A stretch of 64,000 bases of DNA from CAVPCZ01 sp963779225 (GCA_963779225.1 CAVZWW010000002.1:248001-312000); one strand, 5' to 3'; numbered from the stretch's first letter, positions 1-8,983 are shown. The notes: generated by a model from the sequence alone, not told the origin. A program made the numbers and translations.

Positions 1-652
1 GCTCGGTCGAAACTTCACCCGCCACCGCAGCCGCATCGCCGGCATTCTTGAATGTCACAATACCCGGCATCGACACCCGAAAGCCCATTTCGATTAACTT
101 CCATGCGGTTGCCGGCGTCCCCGGAAAGCAGTGAAAAACCCCGCGCGGTTCGGGATAGCGATTGGCGGGGTCCGCTCCGCGCTGCCGCCATTCCGGATGC
201 GTCCGGATGAATTCCTCCACGATTCCGACCGTCTCATCCAGCGATTCACGCGTGTGAATAATCACGGGCAGATTACGCCGTGCGGCGATCCCCAGCTGCG
301 CCCGGAACACCTCCCGCTGTGTCTCACGCGGCGAAAGGTCGTAATGGAAGTCCAGACCGATCTCCCCGATCGCCACCACTTTCGCCCGGGCGCTCAATTC
401 CTCAAGGGACTCCAGGGTCTGTGCGTCGGCTTTCTTCGCTTCGTGTGGATGGAACCCGACGGCCGCGTACACTCCCGGATATTGTGCGGCCAGATCCACC
501 GCTCTCCGGCTGTCCTCCAGGTCGACGCCCGGATTGATGATCCAGCGGACCCCTGCGTGGTGAGCGCGCGCAATCACCTCTTCACGATCCCCTTCGAATT
601 CCGGCGAAGTCAGATGTGCATGGGTGTCAAAGAAGACCGGCAACTGATCCAC
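1..652 (-). CDS. tatD: TatD family metal-dependent hydrolase/DNase (3' end outside window)
   Basis: The N-terminal 217 residues of a TatD-type TIM-barrel hydrolase, a family of metal-dependent DNases/deacylase-like enzymes. The metal ligands are visible in order: DTHAHL (His11, His13), GEIGLDFHYD (Glu about 96), the His of VIIHTRE (about 131) and the His of VFHCFPG (about 172). Full-length members are about 255-260 residues, so roughly 40 C-terminal residues lie beyond the left edge; the frame is open to base 1. I place the start at a GTG (652-650) that shares one base with the metG TAG stop, which gives MDQLPVFFDTHAHL and implies translational coupling. metG-tatD is a common bacterial gene pair. 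The family call is firm; the physiological substrate is unknown. Confidence 0.93.
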   Translation of the reverse strand, partial: MDQLPVFFDTHAHLTSPEFEGDREEVIARAHHAGVRWIINPGVDLEDSRRAVDLAAQYPGVYAAVGFHPHEAKKADAQTLESLEELSARAKVVAIGEIGLDFHYDLSPRETQREVFRAQLGIAARRNLPVIIHTRESLDETVGIVEEFIRTHPEWRQRGADPANRYPEPRGVFHCFPGTPATAWKLIEMGFRVSMPGIVTFKNAGDAAAVAGEVSTE

Positions 653-2841
653 TACTTCACCACGCTCCCGTCCGCGATTTCCGCCGCCGGTGTGAGGATG
701 GCGAGTTTTCCCGAATCATCCGACGCAGCGAGGATCATGCCCTGGGACTCCTGTCCCATCAGCTTTGCGGGCTTGAGATTATACACGACAATCACGGTCC
801 TGCCCACCAGCTCTTCCGGCGCATAGTGCTGGGCGATGCCTGCCACCACCTGCCGCCGTTCGTCTCCCACAGCGATTTGCAGTTTCAGGAGCTTTTCCGA
901 CTTGGGGAGCCGTTCGGCGGACAGAACGCGAGCGACCCGGAGATCGATTTTCTTGAAATCCTCAAACGTGATGAGTTCTTTCACCGTTGTCGCGGCCGGT
1001 GGCACCGCCACCGGGGCCGGAACTCCTGTGGCCGGGGATGCCGGAACACTCGCATCCGAAGTCGCCGGAACTCCTGTGGCCGGCGATGCCGGGACAGCTG
1101 CGGCGGGTGGCACGGCCACCGGGGCCGGTGTTACGGGTTGCGGCACAAGCGCCTTCAATTCTCGTTCGATCACCTCGTCCTCGATCTTTGTGAAAAGAAT
1201 CTCCGGTTTGCCGATGCGATGCCCTTCCGGAATCCTCAGTTCAGCCGCGGAGTTCCAGGATTGCGCTGCCGCACTTCCCGGGAGTCTGAGCAGCTTCCAG
1301 AGTCGCTCGCATGCATCGGGCAGAACAGGCTGCATCAGGATTGCGAGCGCACGCGAGACCTGCAGGCAGATGTTGATTGTTGTCGCACAGCGCGCGGGGT
1401 CGGCCTTTGCCGTTTTCCACGGTTCGCTGTCATTGAAGTACTTGTTGGCCGCGCGCGAGAGGTTCATCACATCGGTGAGGCCGTCCCGGAAGCGATAGCG
1501 TTCGAAATGATCGCCGGCAATGCCCGGTGTCCGGCGGAGGACTTCAAGAATGGTCTGTTCGGGATTCCCCAGAACTCCCCGGGCCGGCACGCATCCGTCA
1601 AACGTCCGCCCGCTGAACGCGACCGTGCGGTTGATGAAATTCCCCAGAATATCGGCCAGCTCGTTGTTGTTCTTCGCCTGGAACTCCTTCCAGAAGAAAT
1701 CCGAATCGCGCGACTCGGGAAGCGACACCGCCAGGTAGTACCGGAGCGGATCGGCCGGGAAGCGTGCGAGGATATCCTCCACGTCGATCCCCCACCCCCG
1801 GCTTTTGGAGAACTTCTGTCCCTCAAAGTTAAGAAATTCGTTCGCCGGGACGTTGTCCGGGAGAATGTATTGCTTTTCGTGTGTTTCGTTCCATGCCATC
1901 AACATGGCCGGAAACACGATGCAGTGGAAGACCACATTGTCTTTGCCTATGAACGCCACGTACTTGGTGTCCGGTGACAGCCAGTATCGTTGCCATTCAT
2001 CCGGCGTACCCCGTCGCTCCGCCCATTCCTTCGTGGCGGAAATGTATCCGAGAACGGCATCGAACCAGACATACAGGACCTTGTGCGCATACCCTTCGAG
2101 CGGGACGTGGACTCCCCAATCCAGGTCACGTGTAACAGCACGGTCCTGCAGTCCTTCCTTGAACCAGCTGCGGCAATAATTGAGGACATTTTCCTTCCAC
2201 CCGTCGCGAGCATCGCGGTCCCGGACATAGGCTTCGAGGCGTTCCTGATACTCACCGAGCGGAAAATACCAGTGGGACGTTTCCCGCACCTCAGGGGTTT
2301 CCCCGGTGATCTTACTGCGCGGCCGGATCAGCTCCAGCGGACTCAGATACGAGCCGCACTTCTCGCACTGATCCCCCCTTGCCTCCGGGTTGGCGCAGAC
2401 CGGGCATGTTCCTTCGACGTAACGATCGGGGAGGAACTTTTTCGCTTTGGCGTCGTAGAATTGCTTTTCCTGTTTTTCGCGGAGCAGGCCGCGCCGGTGG
2501 AATTCCGCAAAGAATTCCTGCGCGGTTTTGTGATGCAGCGGAAGAGAAGTGCGCGAATAGTTGTCAAAACTCATCCCGAACTTCTCAAACGCCGCCGCAT
2601 TCCGGGTGTGGTATCGGTCCACCACGTCCTGTGGACGTATCCCCTCTTTTTCCGCGGTGATCGTGATGGGCACGCCGTGCTCATCAGACCCGCACATGAA
2701 GAGCACGTCGCGCCGCTTCAGTCGCTGGTAGCGGACGTAGATGTCCGCGGGCAGATACGCCCCCGCAAGGTGGCCCAGATGAATCGGCCCGTTGGCGTAG
2801 GGCAGTGCGGCGGTGACAAGAATGCGTTCAGACTGGATCAT
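652..2841 (-). CDS. metG: Methionyl-tRNA synthetase with C-terminal tRNA-binding domain
   Basis: Charges tRNA-Met with methionine in the cytoplasm. This is a 729-residue class I synthetase. The HIGH motif appears as PIHLGH (about residues 19-24), a zinc knuckle as CPVC...CEKC (about 145-162), and the KMSKS loop as KFSKSRG (about 340). The helical anticodon-binding domain follows, then a Pro/Ala/Val-rich linker (about 565-618), and a C-terminal EMAPII/Trbp111-type OB-fold tRNA-binding domain (about 620-729, FKKIDLRVARV...VYNLKPAKLMG). The ATG overlaps the holB TGA (ATGA), and the stop overlaps the tatD GTG. The linker is built of 8-residue repeats and is the only unusual part. Confidence 0.98.
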   Translation of the reverse strand: MIQSERILVTAALPYANGPIHLGHLAGAYLPADIYVRYQRLKRRDVLFMCGSDEHGVPITITAEKEGIRPQDVVDRYHTRNAAAFEKFGMSFDNYSRTSLPLHHKTAQEFFAEFHRRGLLREKQEKQFYDAKAKKFLPDRYVEGTCPVCANPEARGDQCEKCGSYLSPLELIRPRSKITGETPEVRETSHWYFPLGEYQERLEAYVRDRDARDGWKENVLNYCRSWFKEGLQDRAVTRDLDWGVHVPLEGYAHKVLYVWFDAVLGYISATKEWAERRGTPDEWQRYWLSPDTKYVAFIGKDNVVFHCIVFPAMLMAWNETHEKQYILPDNVPANEFLNFEGQKFSKSRGWGIDVEDILARFPADPLRYYLAVSLPESRDSDFFWKEFQAKNNNELADILGNFINRTVAFSGRTFDGCVPARGVLGNPEQTILEVLRRTPGIAGDHFERYRFRDGLTDVMNLSRAANKYFNDSEPWKTAKADPARCATTINICLQVSRALAILMQPVLPDACERLWKLLRLPGSAAAQSWNSAAELRIPEGHRIGKPEILFTKIEDEVIERELKALVPQPVTPAPVAVPPAAAVPASPATGVPATSDASVPASPATGVPAPVAVPPAATTVKELITFEDFKKIDLRVARVLSAERLPKSEKLLKLQIAVGDERRQVVAGIAQHYAPEELVGRTVIVVYNLKPAKLMGQESQGMILAASDDSGKLAILTPAAEIADGSVVK
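995..1138. repeat. 24-bp-period tandem repeat encoding the MetG linker
   Basis: Successive 24-bp blocks start at 995, 1019, 1043, 1067, 1091 and 1115. Blocks 1019-1042 and 1067-1090 differ at a single base; the others are more diverged. In the metG frame each block encodes eight residues, typically ending Val-Pro (for example ASPATGVP), joining the anticodon-binding domain to the C-terminal OB fold. The period preserves the reading frame. Confidence 0.85.
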
Positions 2842-3992
2842 GTGGCTTTCAGGATATGGGATTTCAGCCTGCCGGCCAGCTGGTACAACACGAGTTTAAG
2901 GTAGACATTTTTTCCCACAAGGGAAATTGCCCGCTCGATGTCGCTGATGATGCCCGCCAGGTCGGCTCCGGGATAGCGCGCTACGAACTTCTGCAGACTT
3001 TCATGCTGATCATGGTTGATGGCGGTCCGGCCGCTTGAGATCACCAGGGCATCCCTGAACCACATCATCATCAAGAGCAGGAAGAGCGAGACGCGATCGC
3101 GGTCTTTGCGTTCTGTTATGGCATCGATCACGTCGGCGACATCGGCGTGGTGCCCGGCGACCGTGCGCCTGATGAAGGTAAGGACCCGTTCACGCTCGTT
3201 CATCAGATCCTCATCGAGCAATTGGATCGCGCGGGTGAAGTTCCCCATGCACAATCGCGCGACCAGTTCCGCCTGGGCCGGCTGGGGCTGTCGCCGCGCC
3301 ATCAGGGCATCATACACCAGCCCTTCGGTAAGAGGATCGAAGCGCACCTGCTGGCAACGGGAAACGATGGTGGGCAGCAGTTGGTCTTTGAATGATGTGG
3401 TAAGAATTAGCATGCAATCTCCCGCCGGTTCCTCCAGTGTCTTGAGGAGCGTGTTGGCCGCGGGATCGGCCATCATGTCGGCGTTGGAAATGATGTACAC
3501 ACGGCGTCGGTTCCCGGCGGAGCTCAGAGGTGCTTCCCGCCGGATTTCCCGGATGCTGTTGATCTTGATGGTGGTTGCGCGCGGAATGTTCACACGGTAG
3601 TACGGGTCGCGGCCTTTCGCGGCAAATTCCTCCTGGATGGCCGTTACGTCCGCCTGTGCCAGTTTGTCCAGCGGCCCGTCATCCGCCTGTTCTCCTCCCT
3701 TGCCTACGGGCAAGGCGGTCACAAAACGCACATCGGGGTGCTGGAGGGAGTCCATGCTGGTGCAGGATGGACAGATGCCGCAGGCTTCTTCGCCGCCGCG
3801 TTCACAATGGATGACCCGGGCCAGTTCGATGGCCAGCGCGTCTTTTCCCGACCCTTCGGGGCCGTAGAAGAGATAGGCATGGGAGAGCCGCCGGGCATGG
3901 ATTGCACGGCGGAGCAGGGTCTTCACCCGTTCCTGTCCGATCACCCGGGGCCACGCGGTGCCCCCGTTGTCAGAAAGCGTGTCCGATGCCAA
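2838..3992 (-). CDS. holB: DNA polymerase III delta' subunit (clamp-loader ATPase-like)
   Basis: A clamp-loader subunit, an AAA+ fold protein related to DnaX. Visible features are VIGQERVKTLLRRAI near the N-terminus, HAYLFYGPEGSGKD (P-loop, about residues 38-51), a four-Cys zinc module CERGGEEACGICPSC just after it, and the SRC sensor in LPTIVSRCQQV. The frame is open far upstream into bamA, so the start must be chosen. I prefer TTG at 3992-3990, preceded by AAGGA at 10 nt, giving 384 residues and overlapping the bamA end by 23 nt. A GTG just before IGQE is the alternative. The stop overlaps the metG ATG. The function is firm; the exact start is uncertain. Confidence 0.88.
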   Translation of the reverse strand: MASDTLSDNGGTAWPRVIGQERVKTLLRRAIHARRLSHAYLFYGPEGSGKDALAIELARVIHCERGGEEACGICPSCTSMDSLQHPDVRFVTALPVGKGGEQADDGPLDKLAQADVTAIQEEFAAKGRDPYYRVNIPRATTIKINSIREIRREAPLSSAGNRRRVYIISNADMMADPAANTLLKTLEEPAGDCMLILTTSFKDQLLPTIVSRCQQVRFDPLTEGLVYDALMARRQPQPAQAELVARLCMGNFTRAIQLLDEDLMNERERVLTFIRRTVAGHHADVADVIDAITERKDRDRVSLFLLLMMMWFRDALVISSGRTAINHDQHESLQKFVARYPGADLAGIISDIERAISLVGKNVYLKLVLYQLAGRLKSHILKAT

Positions 3993-6135
3993 AATGAAAG
4001 ATTCCTTCCGCAAACGTCTCGCTGAGCAATTTCCGCTCTGTGATCCAGTAATTACCGTCGGCGCGTGTGGGGTCATAGACACGGATCCCCCAATCGAACC
4101 GGAACGGTCCGAAGAGAGTTTCCCAGCGAAGCCCGATGCCCGTGGCGATGGCCACCGAGGAGAACTGGAAACCACTCACATTTTCCCACACGTTGCCGGC
4201 ATCCACAAAACCCACAAGCCAGGCCTTGTCGAGGAATCCGTCGCGCATGGTCTGCAAAATGTTCACACGGCATTCCAGGCTGGCTTCGAGTGCGAAGTTG
4301 CCGCCGAGTTGTGGATCCCCCCGGGCCTTGAGATCGCGCGACGCCCATCCGCGCACACTGCTCCCGCCGCCGCCGAAAAAGCGGTGGGTCTGCGGAATGG
4401 TGCGTGTTGAGTCGCCCCTGCTTTCGCCGTACTTTTCCTCGATACCCGCCTTGAGCTTGCTCGCAAGGATGAAGAAGCGCCTGTCGCCGGATTTGTCCGA
4501 GAACCAGCGCCCGACCAGAACACCCCGCACGAACTGTGTGAACGGCAGGTTGGGCAGGATGCCTTTCAGCGCGAGTGGAAGCAGGCCGGCTTCTTCCACG
4601 GTTATAGCATGAATGAACCCCGCCGAGGGGGAAAACAGGTCGTTCGTCATGTCGCGTCCAAGCGTATACGACAGGATCGAGTTGAACTGCCGTTCCTGGA
4701 GATATCCCAGCTGGGCCTGGACCGACGGGTCGGAAGCCGCAAAATTCTCATTCTTCTTCAGATCCACCGCTTCCAGTGTCCATTCCAGGACATGTGTGGT
4801 AAATTCGGCCTGCCTGCCGGTAACCCCGATCTTGTTCCGGAGAATGTTCTGCAGATACGGTTTCTGTTTGTCCAGGATGAAGGAGAAGGACCAGGTACCT
4901 TTGACTTTGTTGGTGAAAATGTACGGTTGCACCAGCTCGAATGTAAGATCGAGGTTGGACACCGCATCTTCATTGACGCGGAAGTAATGGGGAAAACTCC
5001 TGATGGTCTGGGTTTGAAAGCGCAGGCGCGCGTTGAACGTTCGTGCATCGCCCCAGAAATTCCGGTTGGTGTATCCGAGGCCCGCGCCGATATTGAACGC
5101 ACCGTCCTTGTCGCTGACCAGCAGTTCCGGGGCAAGTTCGTGTTTGTCGCGCGGCCGGATGGTCACACGGCTGGGAACGATGATCGCCGAATCTCCGCGG
5201 GGCGGAACGTAGACATCGAGTGTCCGGAGGTCAAAGATGCCCAGCCTGTTCAAATTCCGTTCGCTGGAGATCTTCTTGTCCAGGCTGAAGAAATCCCCCG
5301 GCTGATAATCCATCTGCCTGAGGATAATCTCGTCGGTGATATCCTCGCGGGGGGGGCTGGCGTCGAGCGTATCCACTTCCTGCCGCACCGTGATATCGCC
5401 GAAGACATACCGGTGTCCGGGGTCAAATGCCAGTTTGACCACATAATTACGGGAGCTGGCGTACCGCCGGGCATACGAGCTGTCCCGCACGAATTCCGCA
5501 TTCGGGAAGCCGTTGTCCGCATAGATGCGCAGGATACGTTTCACCTCGTCTTCAAGAGTCTGACTGCCATAATAGTCCCCGGGAGAGATCTTTTGCGACC
5601 GGCGTACATCCTCCCAGATCACTCCCGGCTCGTCAACAATCCCCCTGTACACCACCTGCTCCACGATGGAACGATACCCTTCGGTGATCCGGATAATGAT
5701 GTCCAGCGTGCCCTCTTCCGGCGAGTCCCGGATGACGGTGTCGATGAGGACTTCTGAAAAACCGTGGTTCGTGTAGAATTTCCGCAGGCGTTCCACGTCC
5801 GCGCCCAGATTGACGGCGTTGAAGTATTCGTTCTTCCGGCCGAGACGTTCGCTGATGCTGTTGTAGAGGAACTTGTTGAACCATCCGGGAGTCTCGCGTG
5901 TTGCCATCATCGTCTGCAGCTCGCTAACGGTGAAGCTGTTGAGGCCTTCGAACGCGATCGAGGAAATTTCTTGCTGGGGTGTTCCGGCGAATTGTGCGGC
6001 ACAGGGGGATAGTGCCGGTACCGCGGCGATCAGCGCCGCGATCAGAACACGGAGCGGGCGACAGCGATCATTCCGGAGCGGGGACGCGCCGGACACACGG
6101 TTGCGGAGGCACACAAATGCGCTTTGTCCTGTCAA
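3970..6135 (-). CDS. bamA: BamA/TamA-family outer-membrane assembly protein
   Basis: An Omp85-superfamily protein that inserts beta-barrel proteins into the outer membrane. The 721 residues contain an N-terminal hydrophobic segment (RPLRVLIAALIAAVPALSPCAAQ) consistent with a signal peptide. POTRA-type repeats follow (from about residue 50, starting ISSIAFEGLNSFTVSEL), then a D15 surface-antigen barrel from about residue 330 to the C-terminus. The protein ends in Phe (FHFGIGHAF), as outer-membrane barrels do. I can recognise about three POTRA units, so TamA-like assignment is not excluded. The longest frame starts at TTG 6135; the start is unclear because no good ribosome site is seen and the n-region would be long. 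It lies just downstream of a strong terminator, so it probably begins a new unit with holB-metG-tatD. Confidence 0.85.
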   Translation of the reverse strand: MTGQSAFVCLRNRVSGASPLRNDRCRPLRVLIAALIAAVPALSPCAAQFAGTPQQEISSIAFEGLNSFTVSELQTMMATRETPGWFNKFLYNSISERLGRKNEYFNAVNLGADVERLRKFYTNHGFSEVLIDTVIRDSPEEGTLDIIIRITEGYRSIVEQVVYRGIVDEPGVIWEDVRRSQKISPGDYYGSQTLEDEVKRILRIYADNGFPNAEFVRDSSYARRYASSRNYVVKLAFDPGHRYVFGDITVRQEVDTLDASPPREDITDEIILRQMDYQPGDFFSLDKKISSERNLNRLGIFDLRTLDVYVPPRGDSAIIVPSRVTIRPRDKHELAPELLVSDKDGAFNIGAGLGYTNRNFWGDARTFNARLRFQTQTIRSFPHYFRVNEDAVSNLDLTFELVQPYIFTNKVKGTWSFSFILDKQKPYLQNILRNKIGVTGRQAEFTTHVLEWTLEAVDLKKNENFAASDPSVQAQLGYLQERQFNSILSYTLGRDMTNDLFSPSAGFIHAITVEEAGLLPLALKGILPNLPFTQFVRGVLVGRWFSDKSGDRRFFILASKLKAGIEEKYGESRGDSTRTIPQTHRFFGGGGSSVRGWASRDLKARGDPQLGGNFALEASLECRVNILQTMRDGFLDKAWLVGFVDAGNVWENVSGFQFSSVAIATGIGLRWETLFGPFRFDWGIRVYDPTRADGNYWITERKLLSETFAEGIFHFGIGHAF

Positions 6136-6148
6136 TAGCCGATTCCAG

Positions 6149-6175
6149 AAAAAAACCCAGCCGGCGGCTGGGTTT
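6149..6175 (-). terminator. Intrinsic terminator downstream of the DUF2795 gene
   Basis: A perfect 10-bp inverted repeat (AAACCCAGCC at 6153-6162 and its complement at 6166-6175) with a 3-nt loop. On the minus strand it runs into seven T residues (6155-6149, of which the first three also pair). It closes the M23 peptidase-DUF2795 unit before bamA. Confidence 0.9.
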
Positions 6176-6236
6176 GTAAGGTAAGAAATGGGAAAAAAAG
6201 AAGCAACGATGTGCGTTTTGTCAGGGATAGACGCGG

Positions 6237-6461
6237 TCAGTATTCCCCCTCATCCTCATAGAAGAAATCCTCTCCCGTCGGATAGTCGGGCCAGATATCC
6301 TCTATACTCTCCAGCGGCTCTTCGCTGTCTTCGAGCTCCTGCAGATTCTCCACGACTTCTACAGGAGCGCCGGTTCGGATGGCATAATCCACCAGTTCTT
6401 CCTTGGTCGCGGGCCACGGGGCATCGTCCAGGTACGATGCAAGTTCCATCGTCCAGATCAC
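6237..6461 (-). CDS. DUF2795 family small acidic protein
   Basis: A 74-residue protein starting MIWTMELASYLDDAPWPATKEELVDYAIRTG and ending in an acidic tail (GEDFFYEDEGEY). The core (APWPATKEELVDYAIRTGAP and VVENLQELED) is the DUF2795 signature; members of nearly this length occur in Chlorobi and Bacteroidetes genomes. The function is unknown. It lies 29 nt downstream of the M23 peptidase gene and immediately before the terminator, so the two are probably cotranscribed. The very acidic composition and small size suggest a cytosolic regulatory or adaptor role, which is inference only. Confidence 0.85.
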   Translation of the reverse strand: MIWTMELASYLDDAPWPATKEELVDYAIRTGAPVEVVENLQELEDSEEPLESIEDIWPDYPTGEDFFYEDEGEY

Positions 6462-6490
6462 TGCGTCACCTCATGCGTGCATCACGGCGG

Positions 6491-7456
6491 TTACCGGCCG
6501 GCAATGGCCTGTGCCAGCATTGTCCGGTAACGGGCCGCATCAATGTCATCGAAGAAATAGTCGACGGGATTCTGACTCACACCATTGCGGCGAACTTCAT
6601 AATGCAGATGGGGACCGCTGACCAGGCCTGTACGACCGCATTTTCCGATCAGTTCCCCCCGCTTCACTTTCTGTCCCGACCTCACGTTCACCTGGGAGAG
6701 GTGGGCGTACAATGAGGTATAGCCGTATCCGTGCTGGAGCTGTACAAGCACGCCCAGCCCCCCCTGGGTTCGACCTGCAAAGCGTACTTCGCCGTCTCCC
6801 GCGGCATACACATCCACGCCCGCGTCGTTGACAATGTCCACCCCGTAGTGCATCCGCCAGACATGCAGGACGGGATGGAGACGCATCCCGAACCCGCCGA
6901 CCGAGTAATGTCCCGCCATCGGCTTGATGGCAGGAAGATGTGTAAAGAACTCCCGGTTATATTCCATGCGCGAGCGCACTTCCGCGTAACTCTGCTGCTG
7001 CAGCTTCACCTCCCGGCTGAGGCGGTCGATAAGCGCCTGGGACTCCGCAAGGATGGCATTCGCCTCACCGGTAAGGAACGGATTGATTGAGGCCTGCTTG
7101 GCTCCGCCGATCGCCACCAAACGTGTATCGTCATCGATCCGCGAGAGGTCCGCTTCGAGACGCAATTCATTTCCCTTTTCAGACAAAACATCCAGCGCAC
7201 CCTGCACCGTCCGCATCTGTTTTCCGAGATCGCGGATATGCTCTTTCAACAAGTGGTTTTCATCACTCAGCACCGACAGAGCCCCATAACCGATTCCCAG
7301 AACGTCGCCTGCGAGGATGTTCCCCACCAACAGGATACCGATAAGGGCGGCGCTCAGGAGCAATCCCGTCCCGAGCATCTTGGCCTTGAAGAACCGGATT
7401 TCCCGCAGGTCCAGCGATGCGTTCGAAATAACAAAGAATCGCTGTTTCCTAAACAT
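6491..7456 (-). CDS. M23 family (LytM) metallopeptidase, membrane-anchored
   Basis: A probable peptidoglycan endopeptidase. I start at ATG 7456 (MFRKQRFF) because GGGAG lies 7 nt upstream; the frame is open further upstream but has no better site. The 321 residues contain an N-terminal transmembrane segment (about 26-48, GTGLLLSAALIGILLVGNILAG), a coiled coil (about 60-160) and a C-terminal LytM domain. The zinc motifs are HYGVDIVND (HxxxD) and GPHLHYEV (HxH), and GGFGMRLHPV precedes them. The coiled coil plus LytM layout resembles the NlpD/EnvC-like and Mpg classes. A sigma70-like promoter lies about 140 nt upstream, giving a long leader. Confidence 0.92.
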   Translation of the reverse strand: MFRKQRFFVISNASLDLREIRFFKAKMLGTGLLLSAALIGILLVGNILAGDVLGIGYGALSVLSDENHLLKEHIRDLGKQMRTVQGALDVLSEKGNELRLEADLSRIDDDTRLVAIGGAKQASINPFLTGEANAILAESQALIDRLSREVKLQQQSYAEVRSRMEYNREFFTHLPAIKPMAGHYSVGGFGMRLHPVLHVWRMHYGVDIVNDAGVDVYAAGDGEVRFAGRTQGGLGVLVQLQHGYGYTSLYAHLSQVNVRSGQKVKRGELIGKCGRTGLVSGPHLHYEVRRNGVSQNPVDYFFDDIDAARYRTMLAQAIAGR

Positions 7457-7595
7457 TGCAAATCTCCCTATTTTCGACACCGATCCGCTATACAAGGGAC
7501 AAACGTCATGCCACGTCTTTTAGGTGGATTCGATCTCCATTCAACGCCTGCAACCACAAGGCCCACCGGAGGAGGGTTTCTGCGAATGCCGGGTA

Positions 7596-7624
7596 AAATT
7601 ACAGAATATTCAAGGTACTGTCAA
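7596..7624 (-). promoter_or_regulatory. Sigma70-like promoter for the M23 peptidase gene
   Basis: On the minus strand: TTGACA (7624-7619), a 17-nt spacer, TAATTT (7601-7596). The predicted transcript would have a leader of about 130 nt before ATG 7456. It sits just after the hprK stop, where a new transcription unit would be expected. Confidence 0.7.
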
Positions 7625-7639
7625 GGGAAAATTTGCTTT

Positions 7640-8647
7640 TTACTCGAAATCGTGCTCAAAATAGTCAATTGCCCGGTTCCCCTTTGCTTTCTGCCCTATC
7701 ATGCCCTCCAGGCGCTTGGCGAACACTTTGGCGGCATCATACCCGTAATGCTTGAGGAGGTAATTCAAGGCAATGACTTCGGTAATAACGGTGACGTTTT
7801 TACCGGGGAAGATTGGCAATTTTACAAGAGGAACCTCGACTTCAAGCACGGACACGGTCAGGTCGTCCAGGCCTGTCCGCGTGTAGTCCTCGTCCGGCCG
7901 CCATTCCTCCAATTCCACCACGATTTCGACCCGTTTATGATACCGGATCGCACGTATTCCAAACATGCTGCGCACGTCGATCAGTCCGAGGCCGCGCACT
8001 TCCATGAAATGTTTGACCAGGTCGGTCCCTGCGCCGATGAGTATCCCCTCTCCCTTGCGCGTGATCATCACAACGTCGTCGGCCACAAGCCGGTGCCCCC
8101 GTTCCACCAGGTCCAGTGCAATTTCGCTCTTCCCGATACCTGACCGTCCGGCGACAAGCACGCCAATGCCATAGACATCCACCAGCGAGCCGTGGACCAT
8201 CACCTGCGGTGCAAACTGGTCGTCGAGAAAATCGGCGAGGAAGTAGGATACCTTTGTGGTGCTGAACGGCGTCCCGAAGACCGGAATCCCCTTCGCGGCC
8301 GCCTCCTGCAGCAATTCATCATCAAGGGTATTGCCGTTGGTCAGGATGAAGCACGGAATCTGAAATTCCAGCAGCGTGGTGAACATAACCCGGCGCTGGG
8401 GCACATCCAGCGACTTCAGATACCGGATCTCGGTGTTGCCCATAATCTGGACCCGGTCATAGGTGAAGAGCCCGACGTATCCCGCAAGCGCCAATCCCGG
8501 ACGGTGGAGGTTCTTGTCCTTGATCTCGTTGGCGAACCCGTTTTCCCCGTTCAGCTTCTCGAGCTTGAATCGTTCGCGCGTGACGTCGTACATGAACCCG
8601 ACCGTGATGCTTCGCTTTCGCGTTTCGCTGCTGGGATCGATCTTCAT
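7640..8647 (-). CDS. hprK: HPr kinase/phosphorylase
   Basis: A bifunctional Ser kinase/phosphorylase that in other bacteria acts on HPr or Crh to control carbon use. The 335 residues show an N-terminal HprK domain (to about 130), the P-loop GRSGIGKS (about 160), the acidic VADDVV motif and the family signature EVRGLGLIDVRSMFGI (about 208). It starts at ATG 8647 three bases after the hpf stop, with AAGGTG upstream, so hpf-hprK are coupled. No PTS gene is present in the window; in many non-PTS bacteria HprK is kept beside hpf without a sugar-importing PTS. The enzyme family is certain; its partner here is unknown. Confidence 0.95.
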   Translation of the reverse strand: MKIDPSSETRKRSITVGFMYDVTRERFKLEKLNGENGFANEIKDKNLHRPGLALAGYVGLFTYDRVQIMGNTEIRYLKSLDVPQRRVMFTTLLEFQIPCFILTNGNTLDDELLQEAAAKGIPVFGTPFSTTKVSYFLADFLDDQFAPQVMVHGSLVDVYGIGVLVAGRSGIGKSEIALDLVERGHRLVADDVVMITRKGEGILIGAGTDLVKHFMEVRGLGLIDVRSMFGIRAIRYHKRVEIVVELEEWRPDEDYTRTGLDDLTVSVLEVEVPLVKLPIFPGKNVTVITEVIALNYLLKHYGYDAAKVFAKRLEGMIGQKAKGNRAIDYFEHDFE

Positions 8648-8650
8648 TGC

Positions 8651-8983
8651 TTACACCTTGTCCTGTATGGCCCGGACCTTGGTTTTGTCTTTCGCGCGCA
8701 GTTTGGTTTTGTACTTCTCCAGCCGGAGAGTAAGTTTTCCGGCTGCCTTGTCAATGGACTTGTGATAGTCGTCGGTGGACTCCTTTGCTGTCAGAACGTT
8801 GCCAAACACCTGCAGGTTGATTTCCGCGGTCTTCACGCTGTTCGTCGCCCGTTCGTAGCTGAGTATCACATCTGCGCTGATGATACCGTCAAAAAACTTG
8901 TTCATCTTCTTCACGGTGTCCAGTGCGTGAGCCTTGATATCGGGATGCGGTCGGAAACGACGTGCGGTGAATGTGACGTTCAT
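8651..8983 (-). CDS. hpf: Short ribosome hibernation-promoting factor (HPF/YfiA family)
   Basis: A 110-residue protein of the HPF/RaiA family, which binds the 30S decoding region and inactivates ribosomes in slow growth. MNVTFTARRFRPHPDIKAHALDTVKKMNKFF is the usual beta1-alpha1 start, and the second helix with its basic tail follows (KAAGKLTLRLEKYKTKLRAKDKTK). It lacks the long-HPF dimerisation domain, so it belongs to the short class. A strong AAAGGAG lies 7 nt before the ATG. It is 33 nt downstream of xerC and 3 nt upstream of hprK. Confidence 0.93.
   Translation of the reverse strand: MNVTFTARRFRPHPDIKAHALDTVKKMNKFFDGIISADVILSYERATNSVKTAEINLQVFGNVLTAKESTDDYHKSIDKAAGKLTLRLEKYKTKLRAKDKTKVRAIQDKV

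Noticed and set aside
616..1977. Long plus-strand open frame opposite metG
   Set aside because: It is antisense to a certain gene, contains Arg/Gly/Cys-rich low-complexity sequence and no domain; it arises from GC-rich codon use of metG.
6105..6135. TTGACA at the bamA start as a promoter
   Set aside because: No -10 box lies 16-18 nt downstream; the TTG is instead in the bamA reading frame.
7457..7595. Riboswitch or tRNA-like structure in the long M23 leader
   Set aside because: I could not build a conserved fold or cloverleaf; only short, weak hairpins are visible.
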